Source: Candidatus Bathyarchaeota archaeon
GTDB lineage: Archaea > Thermoproteota > Bathyarchaeia > 40CM-2-53-6
DNA: 57,649 bases
Direction: 5' to 3'
Assembly (NCBI GenBank): GCA_005888735.1
Contig: VBBN01000033.1
Span: 1 to 57,649, forward strand
Shown here: piece by piece, positions 33,435-41,885 of the stretch
Layout: every line of letters begins with the position of its first letter
Numbering within the stretch: the stretch's first letter is position 1
The notes under the pieces: generated by a model
Told to the model about the DNA's origin: nothing
The model's input: the letters and a program-made list of their open reading frames with translations, nothing else
The model's database searches: none
Made by a program: the position numbers and the translations under genes

Positions 33435-35369
33435 TTGGGTGAAGAAGAGCAGGCACTGAAGCGGGACGTTGGCTGGTACGGCTCCTTCTCCATGGGATAC
33501 GCGGACGTCGGAGCCGACGTCTACATAGCCCTAGGCCTGGTTGCCCTGTACGCAGGCGGAAGAGCCCCGCTCGCATTCCTGGTTGCCGCGATAACATACG
33601 TCGCCACCGCACTTGCCTACGCCGAACTTGCGACCGCCTACCCATACGCGGGGGGGGCCCAAGTCTACTCAATGAAGGCACTCAACGACTTTGCCGGCTT
33701 CATCGCCGGATGGGCCGTCATGCTCGACTACACAGTGGACATCGCGTTCTTCTCACTCGCATCCGCCGGCTATCTTACCTATTTTCTTCCGTCGGGTCTG
33801 GCGAGCGGCCAAGTATCAGTAGGAGGCGTCCCGATAGCCCTCCTCGGTCTCATCGCGACTGTTCTCGTGATGCTCCTGCTGTTGCTTAATATTGTCGGCA
33901 TTAGGACCTCATCCTTCTTCAATGAGATACTCGTCGCCATAGACCTTGTTGTCGAGTCAGCCATTCTCATCCTCTCGCTTGGTCTTCACTTCAACTGGAA
34001 CTTCTTCATGCACCAAGTGACAGCGGGCGGGGTCAACCTCCGCCTCCCAGACATTGACTACATCGGGGGTTTAGCAAATCTGCCCGTTCAGAACTTCCTC
34101 GTCGCAATAACTCTCGCCATGTCCTCTTTCATAGGTATCGAATCAATCGCTCAAGCCGCGGAGGAGACAAAGAAGCCCTACAGGTGGATCCCGAGAGCGA
34201 ACAAGCTGTCAATCGTCTTCGTCCTCATATTCGCTTTAGGGCTGTCGATTGCTGCAATAGGGGGCATAGGAGCAGAAACGCTCTCGTCATCCCAGAACTT
34301 GAACAGCCCGGTGACTGCGATGGCTGTTGCGATTCCAACAGTAGGGCAATACCTCGCTCCAATAGTTGCCTTCACGGGTTTTGTGATATGTTACGTGTCC
34401 ACGAACACCGGCGTAATCGGTGTCTCCCGGGTAGTGTTTTCCATGGGCAGGTTCCAGCTGCTACCGCAGTGGTTCTACAAAGTACATCGTGTATTCAGGA
34501 CCCCGGTGAGGTCGATCTTGATATTCGGCACGATCGGTGGAGCGCTAGCATTGACCGGCCAGCTCCAACTAGTCGCCAATCTCTACAATTTCGGCGCACT
34601 TCTCTCCTATATCATGGTGAACATAAGCCTAATCGTCCTGCGTAACACGGAACAGGAAACCTACAGAGTCTGGAAGGTTCCAGGGGAGATCACGATCAAG
34701 TGGAAGGAGAGGAGGGTCAAGATTCCTCCGGTAGGGGTGATTGGAACTCTCAGCTGCCTCGTCATCTGGCTGTTAATAATTATTTATCACGAGGCCGGGA
34801 GGATTCTCGGAGTAAGCTGGCTCTTCGTTGGCATAGTGGGCTTCTACTTCTACAGAAGGTCGCAAAATCTTTCCATCATGTCAAGGCAGAGCGGCTCAGA
34901 GATTAGGCCGAGCGGGTATAGGATGAACGCTCTCGCCCTAATTCGCACGCCAGAGGACCCCAAGGCTGTGGCCGAGGCGTTGAAGCGAAGCCTCGACCCC
35001 CGCTTTGACCTCACTCTCTTCACCGTGATAGACCCTACCCGAATAACCCCTGGCCCGGGCACAGTTGGGCATTACGATTACTTGAAGCGATTGGAGAACG
35101 CGGAAAAGGAGGACTTGGAAGAAATTGCAGGCATGCTTCAGGCCGAGGGGTTCAAATGCCAAGTGAGAGTTGCGGTAGGTCCTCTACTAGAAGTTCTCAG
35201 AGGAGAGGCTGAATCCGAAGACAACGACGCCCTTATCTTAATCAAACGGAAGTCGGTGAAGGGCGACGTGGAAAAAGAGAGGCTCGACTCGGTCTATACC
35301 ATTCTGTCAAAATATCCTGGTAAGCTTATGGTAGTCAGGCGGGTCGAGATGGGAACGAAACGGAGATAG
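33435..35369 (+). CDS. APC permease with C-terminal universal-stress-protein domain
   Basis: 644 residues from a TTG. The first ~430 residues hold 12 helices of an amino acid permease (MGYADVGADVYIALG, then YAELATAYPYAGGAQVYSM, SSFIGIESIAQAAEETKKP, the conserved Glu of APC helix 6). After the last helix a soluble part of about 145 residues (NALALIRTPEDPKAVAEALK, DALILIKRKSVKGDV) has the USP alpha/beta order and probably senses a nucleotide or stress state on the cytoplasmic face. Fusions of APC and USP occur in archaea. The downstream RAM and USP genes share an operator-like site with it. Confidence 0.91.
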   Translation: MGEEEQALKRDVGWYGSFSMGYADVGADVYIALGLVALYAGGRAPLAFLVAAITYVATALAYAELATAYPYAGGAQVYSMKALNDFAGFIAGWAVMLDYTVDIAFFSLASAGYLTYFLPSGLASGQVSVGGVPIALLGLIATVLVMLLLLLNIVGIRTSSFFNEILVAIDLVVESAILILSLGLHFNWNFFMHQVTAGGVNLRLPDIDYIGGLANLPVQNFLVAITLAMSSFIGIESIAQAAEETKKPYRWIPRANKLSIVFVLIFALGLSIAAIGGIGAETLSSSQNLNSPVTAMAVAIPTVGQYLAPIVAFTGFVICYVSTNTGVIGVSRVVFSMGRFQLLPQWFYKVHRVFRTPVRSILIFGTIGGALALTGQLQLVANLYNFGALLSYIMVNISLIVLRNTEQETYRVWKVPGEITIKWKERRVKIPPVGVIGTLSCLVIWLLIIIYHEAGRILGVSWLFVGIVGFYFYRRSQNLSIMSRQSGSEIRPSGYRMNALALIRTPEDPKAVAEALKRSLDPRFDLTLFTVIDPTRITPGPGTVGHYDYLKRLENAEKEDLEEIAGMLQAEGFKCQVRVAVGPLLEVLRGEAESEDNDALILIKRKSVKGDVEKERLDSVYTILSKYPGKLMVVRRVEMGTKRR

Positions 35370-35375
35370 TGCTAC

Positions 35376-35660
35376 TCAAAAGTTAGCACCGCAATTCGTG
35401 CTACGACTGATGGTTTCGAAGTTCAGAGCTCCACAGTGACTGCGTCTTACCTTGACGATTTCACGAATCACTTGAGTTTGAGCATTTGAGCCCTTCTTCT
35501 CCCTGGCTTGCCCCATGCTCTGAGTGACCCCCATCATCAAGACACCTAGACCTGCCAAGAACATGAAGAAGGCAAGCGCTAGACCGAAAAAACCTGCCAC
35601 GCCGAATGATAGAAAGTTCGACAAGACTACAACCGCAACTGCGAGAACAATCATGAGCAA
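35376..35660 (-). CDS. Two-helix membrane protein with a half-lost zinc ribbon
   Basis: 94 residues. Two membrane segments (residues ~3-24 and ~26-47) are followed by a short tail, IVKVRRSHCGALNFET and SRSTNCGANF. In relatives of this kind of tail the pattern is CxxCG...CxxCG; here the first Cys of each pair is replaced, by Arg (CGC) and Ser (AGC). Both are one base from a Cys codon. The protein may no longer bind zinc. It converges with the permease seven bases away. Confidence 0.68.
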   Translation of the reverse strand: MLMIVLAVAVVVLSNFLSFGVAGFFGLALAFFMFLAGLGVLMMGVTQSMGQAREKKGSNAQTQVIREIVKVRRSHCGALNFETISRSTNCGANF

Positions 35661-35759
35661 GCCGATCTACGTTGCCGGAGGTCCTTTCTATACGGGGCTA
35701 GCCGGAGTGGCCACGAGTATTCTTCGGCCGAGAGACCCAAGCAATTCTTGAAATCGTGG

Positions 35760-35791
35760 CCGTAACCATGTTACAAACGACCGGGTTACGG
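35760..35791. promoter_or_regulatory. Operator-like dyads upstream of the RAM/USP operon
   Basis: GTAAC-CAT-GTTAC (35762-35774) is a perfect dyad. It sits within a wider inverted repeat CCGTAACC (35760-35767) / GGTTACGG (35784-35791). The overlapping arms could let two alternative forms of binding or a hairpin occur about 70 nt before the TATA. Confidence 0.5.
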
Positions 35792-35858
35792 ACACCCTGC
35801 TTGTCAAGCTAGGTGAGCAAACGAAAGTAGTCTTATGACTCAAAGCTTGACAAACCGG

Positions 35859-35867
35859 CTTAATAAT
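35859..35867 (+). promoter_or_regulatory. TATA element of the RAM/USP operon
   Basis: CTTAATAAT lies about 40 nt before the ATG at 35901, at usual spacing. Confidence 0.5.
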
Positions 35868-35900
35868 AGGAAATAGATACGAGAGTGAGCTTGGAACAAC

Positions 35901-36173
35901 ATGCCAAGAGACGTTCGGGTCTTTCTGAACCTATTTGTCGAATCACGAGAACTCGAGAAGGTCACGGAGAGCCTCGTGAAGCTGCCTGAAGTTATGGACG
36001 TCTATGAGGTCACAGGGGAGTATGACATAGTTGTCGAACTGAAAGCCCAAGACATTCTGGCCTTCAGGGAGCTACTGAAAAATAGAGTTCTGAAAATACC
36101 CGGAGTCAAGAGTACAGTCTCATCGGTAGTCCTTTACACCCACAAGAGGGAAGGAAAGCCGATAGCCGAATGA
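35901..36173 (+). CDS. Stand-alone RAM (Lrp/AsnC ligand-binding) protein
   Basis: 90 residues made of a single RAM domain (VFLNLFVESRELEKVTESLV, then VYEVTGEYDIVVELKAQDI). The DNA-binding helix-turn-helix of Lrp is absent, so it either binds amino acids alone or pairs with a full regulator. The TGEYDIVVEL segment is the family's ligand-site strand. It overlaps the USP gene by 4 nt and shares its operator. Confidence 0.88.
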   Translation: MPRDVRVFLNLFVESRELEKVTESLVKLPEVMDVYEVTGEYDIVVELKAQDILAFRELLKNRVLKIPGVKSTVSSVVLYTHKREGKPIAE

Positions 36174-36643
36174 GCAGCGTTTCTGGGAAGGCTGGTCAGA
36201 CAAGGATCTTGTTGCCCCTCTCAGATTTTATCGACAAGAATCGACTCTTCAAGGCCCTCCAAATTCTCTCCACAAAGAACCCGATCATAGTTCTATTCAG
36301 AGTAGTCGAAGTACCTAGGAGGACAACGCCGCTGGACCCAGCAGTGTGGAAGGATGATATCAAGAGAGCTGAAGAATCCCTAACCGAGCCTGCCGAATGG
36401 CTGAAACGCGAAGGATATTCGGTTGAAACGAAAGTTGTCACCTCCAGGGACACGGCCGATGGAATAGTCCTCGAAGCAAACAATGGAGGCTACAGTCTGG
36501 TACTGATGACCAAGAGAAGAATCAGATCCGGGTGGGGAGCTGTGTTTCACAAGAGCATAAGCGAAGAGGTCATACGTTACGCTAATCCGCTGGTACTGAG
36601 CTTTCTGGCCGAGCCGGAACTCCGAGAAAGAAAGCCTAAATAG
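36170..36643 (+). CDS. Universal stress protein-like
   Basis: 157 residues with the USP alpha/beta order: RILLPLSDFIDKNRLFKALQ, the helix DIKRAEESLTEPAEWLKREG, and VLEANNGGYSLVLMTKRRIR. The classical ATP-binding Gx2Gx9G(S/T) motif is not clear; SGWGAVFHKSISEEVIRYA replaces it. It is translated with the RAM protein and resembles the USP domain of the nearby permease. Confidence 0.8.
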   Translation: MSSVSGKAGQTRILLPLSDFIDKNRLFKALQILSTKNPIIVLFRVVEVPRRTTPLDPAVWKDDIKRAEESLTEPAEWLKREGYSVETKVVTSRDTADGIVLEANNGGYSLVLMTKRRIRSGWGAVFHKSISEEVIRYANPLVLSFLAEPELRERKPK

Positions 36644-36758
36644 AATACACCCCGATAATATGCTCAATCGGATGATTATCCCATTGGGTGACTTTGTTCC
36701 AGAATCACCTGCAAGTGCTTAGCCTGTCGGGCCACGATTCTCTAGGAGCTTTATCGCA

Positions 36759-38204
36759 TTGAGCAGCAAAGACCTAGGCATTAGTGTGAAGAAGAACGAG
36801 GACATGTCGGAATGGTATACGCAGGTCGTGACCAAGGCCCAGCTGGCTGACTACTCGGGGGCCAAGGGCTTCATGGTCCTTATGCCCTACGGATTCTCAA
36901 TATGGGAGAGAATCAAAGAATATTTCGACAAAAGCATCAAGGCGATCGGTCATAGGAACGCCTACTTCCCACTGCTGATCCCCGAACGACTGCTCAAGAA
37001 GGAATCGGAGCATTTCACGGGCTTCACGCCCGAGGTCTTCTGGGTAACCCAATCCGGAGACACTGTTATCGGTGAACGTCTCGCCATTAGACCTACGTCT
37101 GAGACGGTGATTAACGAGTCGTATAGCAAATGGGTCAAGAGCTGGCGAGATCTTCCTATACTCATCAACGTCTGGAACAGCGTGGTCCGCGCAGAAATCA
37201 CGTCTACCCGACCCTTCCTACGAACCACCGAGTTTCTGTGGCAAGAAGGCCACACAGTCCATGCTACAGAACAGGAAGCCGAGACCGAGGTCATGACCAT
37301 TCTAAATCTCTACAAGCTACTGACCGAGTCACAGCTAGCCATCCCGGTTCTGACGGGCAAGAAGACCGAGAAAGAGAAATTCAAAGGCGCAGTGTACACA
37401 ACGACTCTCGAGGCCATGATGCCCGACGGGAAAGCAATACAAATGGGAACATCCCACCACCTAGGGCAGAACTTCTCCAAGCCCTTCGAGATAAAATATC
37501 TTGGATCGGACGAGAAAGAACACTATGCATGGACGACATCGTGGGGAATATCTTGGCGGTTGATTGGTGCGATGATTCTCGCTCACGGTGACGACAAAGG
37601 CTTGATTCTCCCTCCACAAATTGCCCCGCTGCAGGTCGTACTCGTTCCCATATTTTACAAGGAAGACGACCGAGCCAACATCCTCGAAGAAACCAACACA
37701 TTGGCTAAAGCACTAGAGAGGGCAGGCGTACGAATCTACCTTGACGACAGAACCCAATACACACCCGGGTGGAAATACAATGAGTGGGAAATGAAGGGCG
37801 TCCCGATAAGAGTAGAGATCGGCCCCAGAGATCTGAAATCCGGACAGGTCACGCTCGTACGGAGGGATAACGGAAAGAAGCTCCAAGTTGCTAGAGGCGC
37901 AGCCTCGGAGCAGATTATGAAAATTCTAGGCGAGATACAACACTTCCTTTTTAGCAGAGCAAAGGACGCTTTAGACCAGCTAACCGAAACAGCCAGCGAC
38001 ATGGAAACACTGCGGAAGACTGTTGAAGGAAAAGGCGGGTTCGTCAAAGCCTTCCTCTGTGACAAGCTCACTTGCGAGGAAGGCATTCAGCATGACACCG
38101 GAGCCACGGTTCGGCTAGTTCCTTTTGAAAAGGGAGAAAGCGGCAACTGCATCAGTTGCGGGTCGAAAGAGGGGAAACTCGTCTATTTCGCACGATCATA
38201 CTAG
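36759..38204 (+). CDS. proS: Prolyl-tRNA synthetase (archaeal type)
   Basis: 481 residues from a TTG. Class II motifs are present: the N-terminal EWYTQVVTKAQLADYSGAKG, motif 2 RAEITSTRPFLRTTEFLWQE and motif 3 TSWGISWRLIGAMILAHGDD. The Zn-binding C-terminal segment has Cys at CDKLTCEEG and CISCGSKEG, and the protein ends in Tyr as archaeal ProRS do. It charges tRNA-Pro. Length is normal. Confidence 0.96.
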   Translation: MSSKDLGISVKKNEDMSEWYTQVVTKAQLADYSGAKGFMVLMPYGFSIWERIKEYFDKSIKAIGHRNAYFPLLIPERLLKKESEHFTGFTPEVFWVTQSGDTVIGERLAIRPTSETVINESYSKWVKSWRDLPILINVWNSVVRAEITSTRPFLRTTEFLWQEGHTVHATEQEAETEVMTILNLYKLLTESQLAIPVLTGKKTEKEKFKGAVYTTTLEAMMPDGKAIQMGTSHHLGQNFSKPFEIKYLGSDEKEHYAWTTSWGISWRLIGAMILAHGDDKGLILPPQIAPLQVVLVPIFYKEDDRANILEETNTLAKALERAGVRIYLDDRTQYTPGWKYNEWEMKGVPIRVEIGPRDLKSGQVTLVRRDNGKKLQVARGAASEQIMKILGEIQHFLFSRAKDALDQLTETASDMETLRKTVEGKGGFVKAFLCDKLTCEEGIQHDTGATVRLVPFEKGESGNCISCGSKEGKLVYFARSY

Positions 38205-38211
38205 GTGCTCA

Positions 38212-39117
38212 CTACCGAATGAATCCTATTTGCTGATATACGAATCCTGAACGCCTTAACAATTCGGCCCTAACAACGGGGAATTTTCTTGGACCAGCCT
38301 TTCTTATAACGAGGGAAGCAAAGGCCGACCCTACGCTAGCAGCCCATAGAGGATCTCGAGTTGCAATGTAGGTATGAAGCCAGCTAGCTACCATCGTGTC
38401 GCCGGCACCTGTTGGATCGATGACGTGGCGTTCCGGATAACGAGGCACGGAGTAAACTATGTCGGGCGGGACTCCCACGAGTAGTCCCCTTATTCCCATC
38501 GTAACAAGGACGAAACCGCCACAAATCGCTTGGAGCCGCCGTATGGCGGAGACCGGGTCGCTACGCCCTGTTGCGATGCCAGCTTCTTCCTCCGAGGCCT
38601 TGACCAGGTCGCACATGGAAACCAGCGGGCGGATGCTTCGCTTGACAAGCCTCACACGCCCCTGTCGGCCTGTCGTGCGAAGGAGGCCCTGAACGTCTAC
38701 AGAAAGAAAACTTGTTCTTGCACGAGAGGTCCTAAAGTGTTGCAGCCCGACCTCTTTGAAAACCGGCCCTAGGTGGATGACATCCGGTCTGTCGATTGTC
38801 TTGATTGGCCCTAGTTTCCTTCCCCTTTCGAGCAACCACAGTTTGCGGACCTCCCGTTCGTATGATAGCCTGAAGCGTGTAGAGAGGCCACTGCCTATTT
38901 TGACATCTCCCAGGTCCACTCCCTCACTTCCTAGCTTCCGTAGAATTGTCTCCGGATAGTCTCTGCCAATCATCGAAACAAGCCGAACTCTTGCCCCTAA
39001 GTAGGCAGCCGTACGAGAGACATAGTACGCCGACCCACCTGGAGCGGCGTGAACCCCCTCATTGTCGCCGATCTCATCGACCGTGAGGTTGCCCAAGACA
39101 GTCAACCGCACAGCCAC
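38212..39117 (-). CDS. PfkB-family carbohydrate kinase
   Basis: 301 residues. The glycine pair motif GNLTVDEIGDNEGVHAAPGG is N-terminal and the catalytic DPTGAGDTMVASWL near residue 238 is complete. The family covers sugar and nucleoside kinases; the VHAAPGGSAYYVSRTAAYLG segment is typical of inositol and ribokinase-like members. The substrate is unknown. It converges with proS with a 7-nt gap. Confidence 0.87.
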   Translation of the reverse strand: MAVRLTVLGNLTVDEIGDNEGVHAAPGGSAYYVSRTAAYLGARVRLVSMIGRDYPETILRKLGSEGVDLGDVKIGSGLSTRFRLSYEREVRKLWLLERGRKLGPIKTIDRPDVIHLGPVFKEVGLQHFRTSRARTSFLSVDVQGLLRTTGRQGRVRLVKRSIRPLVSMCDLVKASEEEAGIATGRSDPVSAIRRLQAICGGFVLVTMGIRGLLVGVPPDIVYSVPRYPERHVIDPTGAGDTMVASWLHTYIATRDPLWAASVGSAFASLVIRKAGPRKFPVVRAELLRRSGFVYQQIGFIR

Positions 39118-39545
39118 GAATATTCCCTCGGCTACGAGACAGGACGAAGCAAGGGCTTAGTAGTAAACATTAGATGCTGAAGATTTCTCGCAGAAGCATT
39201 GGACTTGGTACCCTTTCTCCATCAGTTGGGCGGAGTTCTAGACTATCTTTCCATCTCATCCTCGGATTCTTCTCAAATTCATGAGACTGAGTAATCAAAG
39301 TTGGCGGCCAAACTGTTCAAGAGAGTTTGAACGTCCGACAAGGCCGTGAATATACCTGCTTTCACGCAAATTCTGCTTGGTGGAATGGCTCAACTCGGGG
39401 CTGCCTCCTGGCCCTGGTGGTTGCGGCTGGATACGCTAGCCCAGATCGCTGTTGAAGCAATCTATGCTTTCTTCTGAAGTCTGTTCGGTAGTAGCCCACG
39501 TCGGTAGGCGATAAACCCAGACAAACGTGGTGTTCACATGCCAGG
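39118..39545. other. Intergenic region with a possible microprotein
   Basis: About 430 bases without a sizeable gene. The only feature that looks like more than noise is the 30-codon frame at 39385-39477 and a 6-bp hairpin GTTCAA-gagagt-TTGAAC near 39319. Confidence 0.35.
39385..39477 (+). CDS. Possible 30-residue membrane-active peptide
   Basis: The ATG is preceded by GGTGG and, about 35 nt upstream, by an AT-rich element (GAATATACC). The peptide is Trp- and Ala-rich (AASWPWWLRL, then AQIAVEAIYAFF) and could form one amphipathic helix. With so short a frame this may be chance. Confidence 0.25.
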   Translation: MAQLGAASWPWWLRLDTLAQIAVEAIYAFF

Positions 39546-39554
39546 AAAAAAAAA
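39546..39554 (-). terminator. Poly-T terminator of the tandem-RAM gene
   Basis: Read on the minus strand, a run of nine T follows CCCCTCACCCC about 28 nt after the stop of the tandem-RAM gene. Long T runs end archaeal transcripts. Confidence 0.65.
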
Positions 39555-39581
39555 GGGGTGAGGGGTTTCCGGTTCAGTGAG

Positions 39582-40103
39582 CTACTGACGACTCTCGCTT
39601 GTCGTAGGGTTCCAGGCGATTAGGGTCTCGCTGGCTGTTATTCCGTTGATGCTGCCGATCTTGTCAACGGAGGTTTCCAAGACTTCTTTGGGGTTATGGC
39701 CACGGAATGCTGCCACGATATCGAACTCTCCAGGGATGACGTGGGCCTCGAGAAAGTTCGGGAAGCTCTTCAGCTTGTGAAGAATCTCACTAATTGTTCC
39801 CTTCACCTTCATCAATGCGAAGGCGATGGGCTGTTCCCGTTCTCCCTCGTGAGGACTCGACACATGCTGGAGTGATAGGCCTGTCTGGGTAGCCGTTACA
39901 TCGTCGATCTCTCTGATTTTCTCGATGGCGTTGAATGCTTTCTCTGGATCATTTGTTCTCAGCTTGATCACAACGTCGAACCTGCCCGTTACGGGGGTGA
40001 CGGATTCAACGTTGGTAATGTGCTTCAGCTGAGAGATGGCTTGGTGCATTCTGCTCTTGATGTTCGCGAAGACCAAACTTGTCTGCTCAGATTTTGCGGA
40101 CAT
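39582..40103 (-). CDS. Tandem RAM (Lrp/AsnC effector-domain) protein
   Basis: 173 residues that consist of two RAM domains in a row: residues ~7-80 (HQAISQLKHITNVESVTPVT, GRFDVVIKLRTND) and ~90-165 (SEILHKLKSFPNFLEAHVIP, GEFDIVAAFRGHN). No helix-turn-helix is present. An internal pseudo-dimer may bind an amino acid without DNA, acting as a partner for Lrp-type regulators or an enzyme. A single transcription unit with its own poly-T terminator. Confidence 0.87.
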   Translation of the reverse strand: MSAKSEQTSLVFANIKSRMHQAISQLKHITNVESVTPVTGRFDVVIKLRTNDPEKAFNAIEKIREIDDVTATQTGLSLQHVSSPHEGEREQPIAFALMKVKGTISEILHKLKSFPNFLEAHVIPGEFDIVAAFRGHNPKEVLETSVDKIGSINGITASETLIAWNPTTSESRQ

Positions 40104-40315
40104 TTTTCTACCGAGGGAATGGTGATAACAATGTTCTATCTTTTGGAATCGGTACCGGAGAGATGGAGAAACGGTAACGTCAGGCGTTACTCTGCGAAAA
40201 AGCAGCCATGCAAGTTTCGGCGAGCACGGGGAATCGCAGCTGGGTGGTTGCGTTTCGATAGGCGATAATCACACTCCTAACGTGCAAGACGTTCTGACGC
40301 CAAGTTACTCAAGTT

Positions 40316-40504
40316 CTAAACGTTGTCCATCAGTTCTCGTCTCCGCATCTTATTTACAACGGACGTCCATAGGACGACGAGGATGCTCATAATGAGCAAG
40401 ATGATTTGTATGCTGAACCATTCAATACCAATGGTCTCGATGCTCAAGGGAAGATTGGCAATCCTGTCTGCTGCAAGAATGTTTGCTTGGAACAGGTAGG
40501 TCAT
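40316..40504 (-). CDS. Tiny membrane protein, third of a coupled trio
   Basis: 62 residues from the ATG at 40504, whose ATGA overlaps the stop of the previous gene. One or two hydrophobic segments (SIQIILLIMSILVVLWTSVV) precede a basic end (NKMRRREL). Longer starts exist, to 40588, but they would overlap the upstream gene by more than 50 nt. Family not recognised. Confidence 0.62.
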   Translation of the reverse strand: MTYLFQANILAADRIANLPLSIETIGIEWFSIQIILLIMSILVVLWTSVVNKMRRRELMDNV

Positions 40505-40791
40505 GAAACCGAGACAGCCCAAAAGCCCCAGCCTAAGAGTTTGAGTTTGCATCGTTCCGCCCCACGAATTCTTTGATATCGGTTCCACGTGAATTCAACG
40601 AATTTCACTATCGACCAATAGACAACGAGTGATATGAAATAGACCGGGAGAACCACTGCGGTCGGCTGGTGTGTCAGAGCTGGATAGAGACTGACTAACA
40701 CAACTAAGGCGACATACCACACCGCTATAGCAATGATTGGGCCCCGAAACCGCGTTATCCGCTTCACTAGTTGTAGCACGAACCTAACCAA
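40501..40791 (-). CDS. Small membrane protein, second of a coupled trio
   Basis: 96 residues from a TTG. Two membrane helices (GPIIAIAVWYVALVVLVSLY, VVLPVYFISLVVYWSIVKFV) lie between basic ends. The start overlaps the preceding gene's stop by eight bases and its stop overlaps the next start. No family is recognised. Confidence 0.65.
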   Translation of the reverse strand: MVRFVLQLVKRITRFRGPIIAIAVWYVALVVLVSLYPALTHQPTAVVLPVYFISLVVYWSIVKFVEFTWNRYQRIRGAERCKLKLLGWGFWAVSVS

Positions 40792-40930
40792 ACGGCAGCG
40801 CGGGGTACCCTTGAGAGAAAAAATAGAAGATGAGGTAAACTGTTAGAGCTCCATAGCTTATCCAGAAGAAGGCTTTGAGCCAGTCCTTTCGTTTCCAATG
40901 AGTTATGGGTGCGTCTTGCTCTCTCGCCAT
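40784..40930 (-). CDS. 48-residue membrane protein, first of a coupled trio
   Basis: On the minus strand an ATG at 40930 opens a 48-residue frame ending TAG at 40784. It has a charged start (REQDAPITHWKRKDWLKAFF) and one transmembrane helix (ISYGALTVYLIFYFF). The following gene's TTG overlaps its stop, which argues for real translation. A weak TATA-like CTTAAGAG lies near 41003-41010. The three together resemble subunits of a small membrane complex; none is recognised. Confidence 0.6.
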   Translation of the reverse strand: MAREQDAPITHWKRKDWLKAFFWISYGALTVYLIFYFFSQGYPALPFG

Positions 40931-41222
40931 AACCCGCGGGTCTTTGATGCTCTTCGCGATGCCGAAGCAGCCCTCCTCGGTCCAGTGTTCGGTGCGAGCA
41001 ATCTCTTAAGTCGAGACCCAAGAATGGCTCTGACAGTCATTGCCAGGCCCCTCCACCAGCCATAACAAATGGGGTGAAATCAGAAAAAAAGGATTGCTGA
41101 GAAACAGCGAATGCGGGACTTCTTCTGAGCTTATCAAGGAGCAGTCCGAATATGTCACCGAAGATGGACGGTGTGAACCTGTTTAGAAAGCGTAAGTTAC
41201 GGGTTCACGGAAGGGAAGGCAT

Positions 41223-41552
41223 TTGAGACCAAGGCGGTGCAGAATCTGTGGCCAATCGTATTCACCTGACGAGGACCACGGGAAAACTGTTCATCGTCAT
41301 TATTGGCAGACGCTAAAAAAATTCAGGAGAGACTTACTCATGCTGGGGGCCGGAACCATTCCAATCCTTATCATTGTGGACTATTTTGCCATTGTCAACG
41401 GAAACTACATCCTCCTACTCCTCGCCAATGCTTCCTACATTGTTGGGTGGCAGATATTTCTCGTGTGCCTGCCTCTGAAGCAACGACAGATGAAGCGCGA
41501 ATGGAACCGGGAGCATGGGACGAGCCAGTTGTGTACACCGACAGCCAGCTAG
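41223..41552 (+). CDS. Small membrane protein with an N-terminal zinc finger
   Basis: 109 residues from a TTG. CRICGQSYSPDED (Cys at ~6 and 9) with H-x-x-x-H downstream (TVHRHYW) could bind zinc. Two membrane helices follow (LLMLGAGTIPILIIVDYFAI, ILLLLANASYIVGWQIFLV). A CGTAA-G-TTACG dyad lies just upstream (about 41200-41210). Function unknown. Confidence 0.6.
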   Translation: MRPRRCRICGQSYSPDEDHGKTVHRHYWQTLKKFRRDLLMLGAGTIPILIIVDYFAIVNGNYILLLLANASYIVGWQIFLVCLPLKQRQMKREWNREHGTSQLCTPTAS

Positions 41553-41885
41553 GCTGCGGGCAGATTCAACAGGGCAAGAGGGTCGGACCTACCAAACTAA
41601 TCAAGCTTCACAGGAGAGCAATGAAATTGACAGCATCGTTAAGCCCATCGGCTAGAAAGATTGAGCGCCCGAAGAATAAAGTGGCCCATCGAATTGCTCG
41701 GATATATGGTAACCTCGTTAAGGCCTAGAAATTTGAACGATCCTCACAGTTCCGGACCTACCCCCAGGTCACCGGGCGTATATCTACCGGTAAACTGGTG
41801 CGCGAATTCCACCCCACGATAATTTCTGGGACGGGTTACGAGAACTCCTCTCGTGAAGGGAGTGGGGAGTCGGTCCGGTGGAGCC
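41553..41885. other. Intergenic stretch
   Basis: 333 bases. A basic plus-strand frame reaching 41728 overlaps the previous gene in another frame and looks like chance. Nothing else recognised. Confidence 0.3.

Noticed and set aside
33403-33681. Arg-rich 92-codon minus-strand frame
   Set aside because: It is antisense to the permease start and its composition is typical of a shadow frame.
40175-40191. GTAAC-7nt-GTTAC near the tandem-RAM gene considered a third copy of the shared operator
   Set aside because: Its half-site spacing is 7 rather than 3, so it does not fit the GTAAC-CAT-GTTAC pattern.
41303-41728. Plus-strand 141-codon frame
   Set aside because: Its first half is a shadow of the membrane protein at 41223-41552; its basic tail alone has no start.
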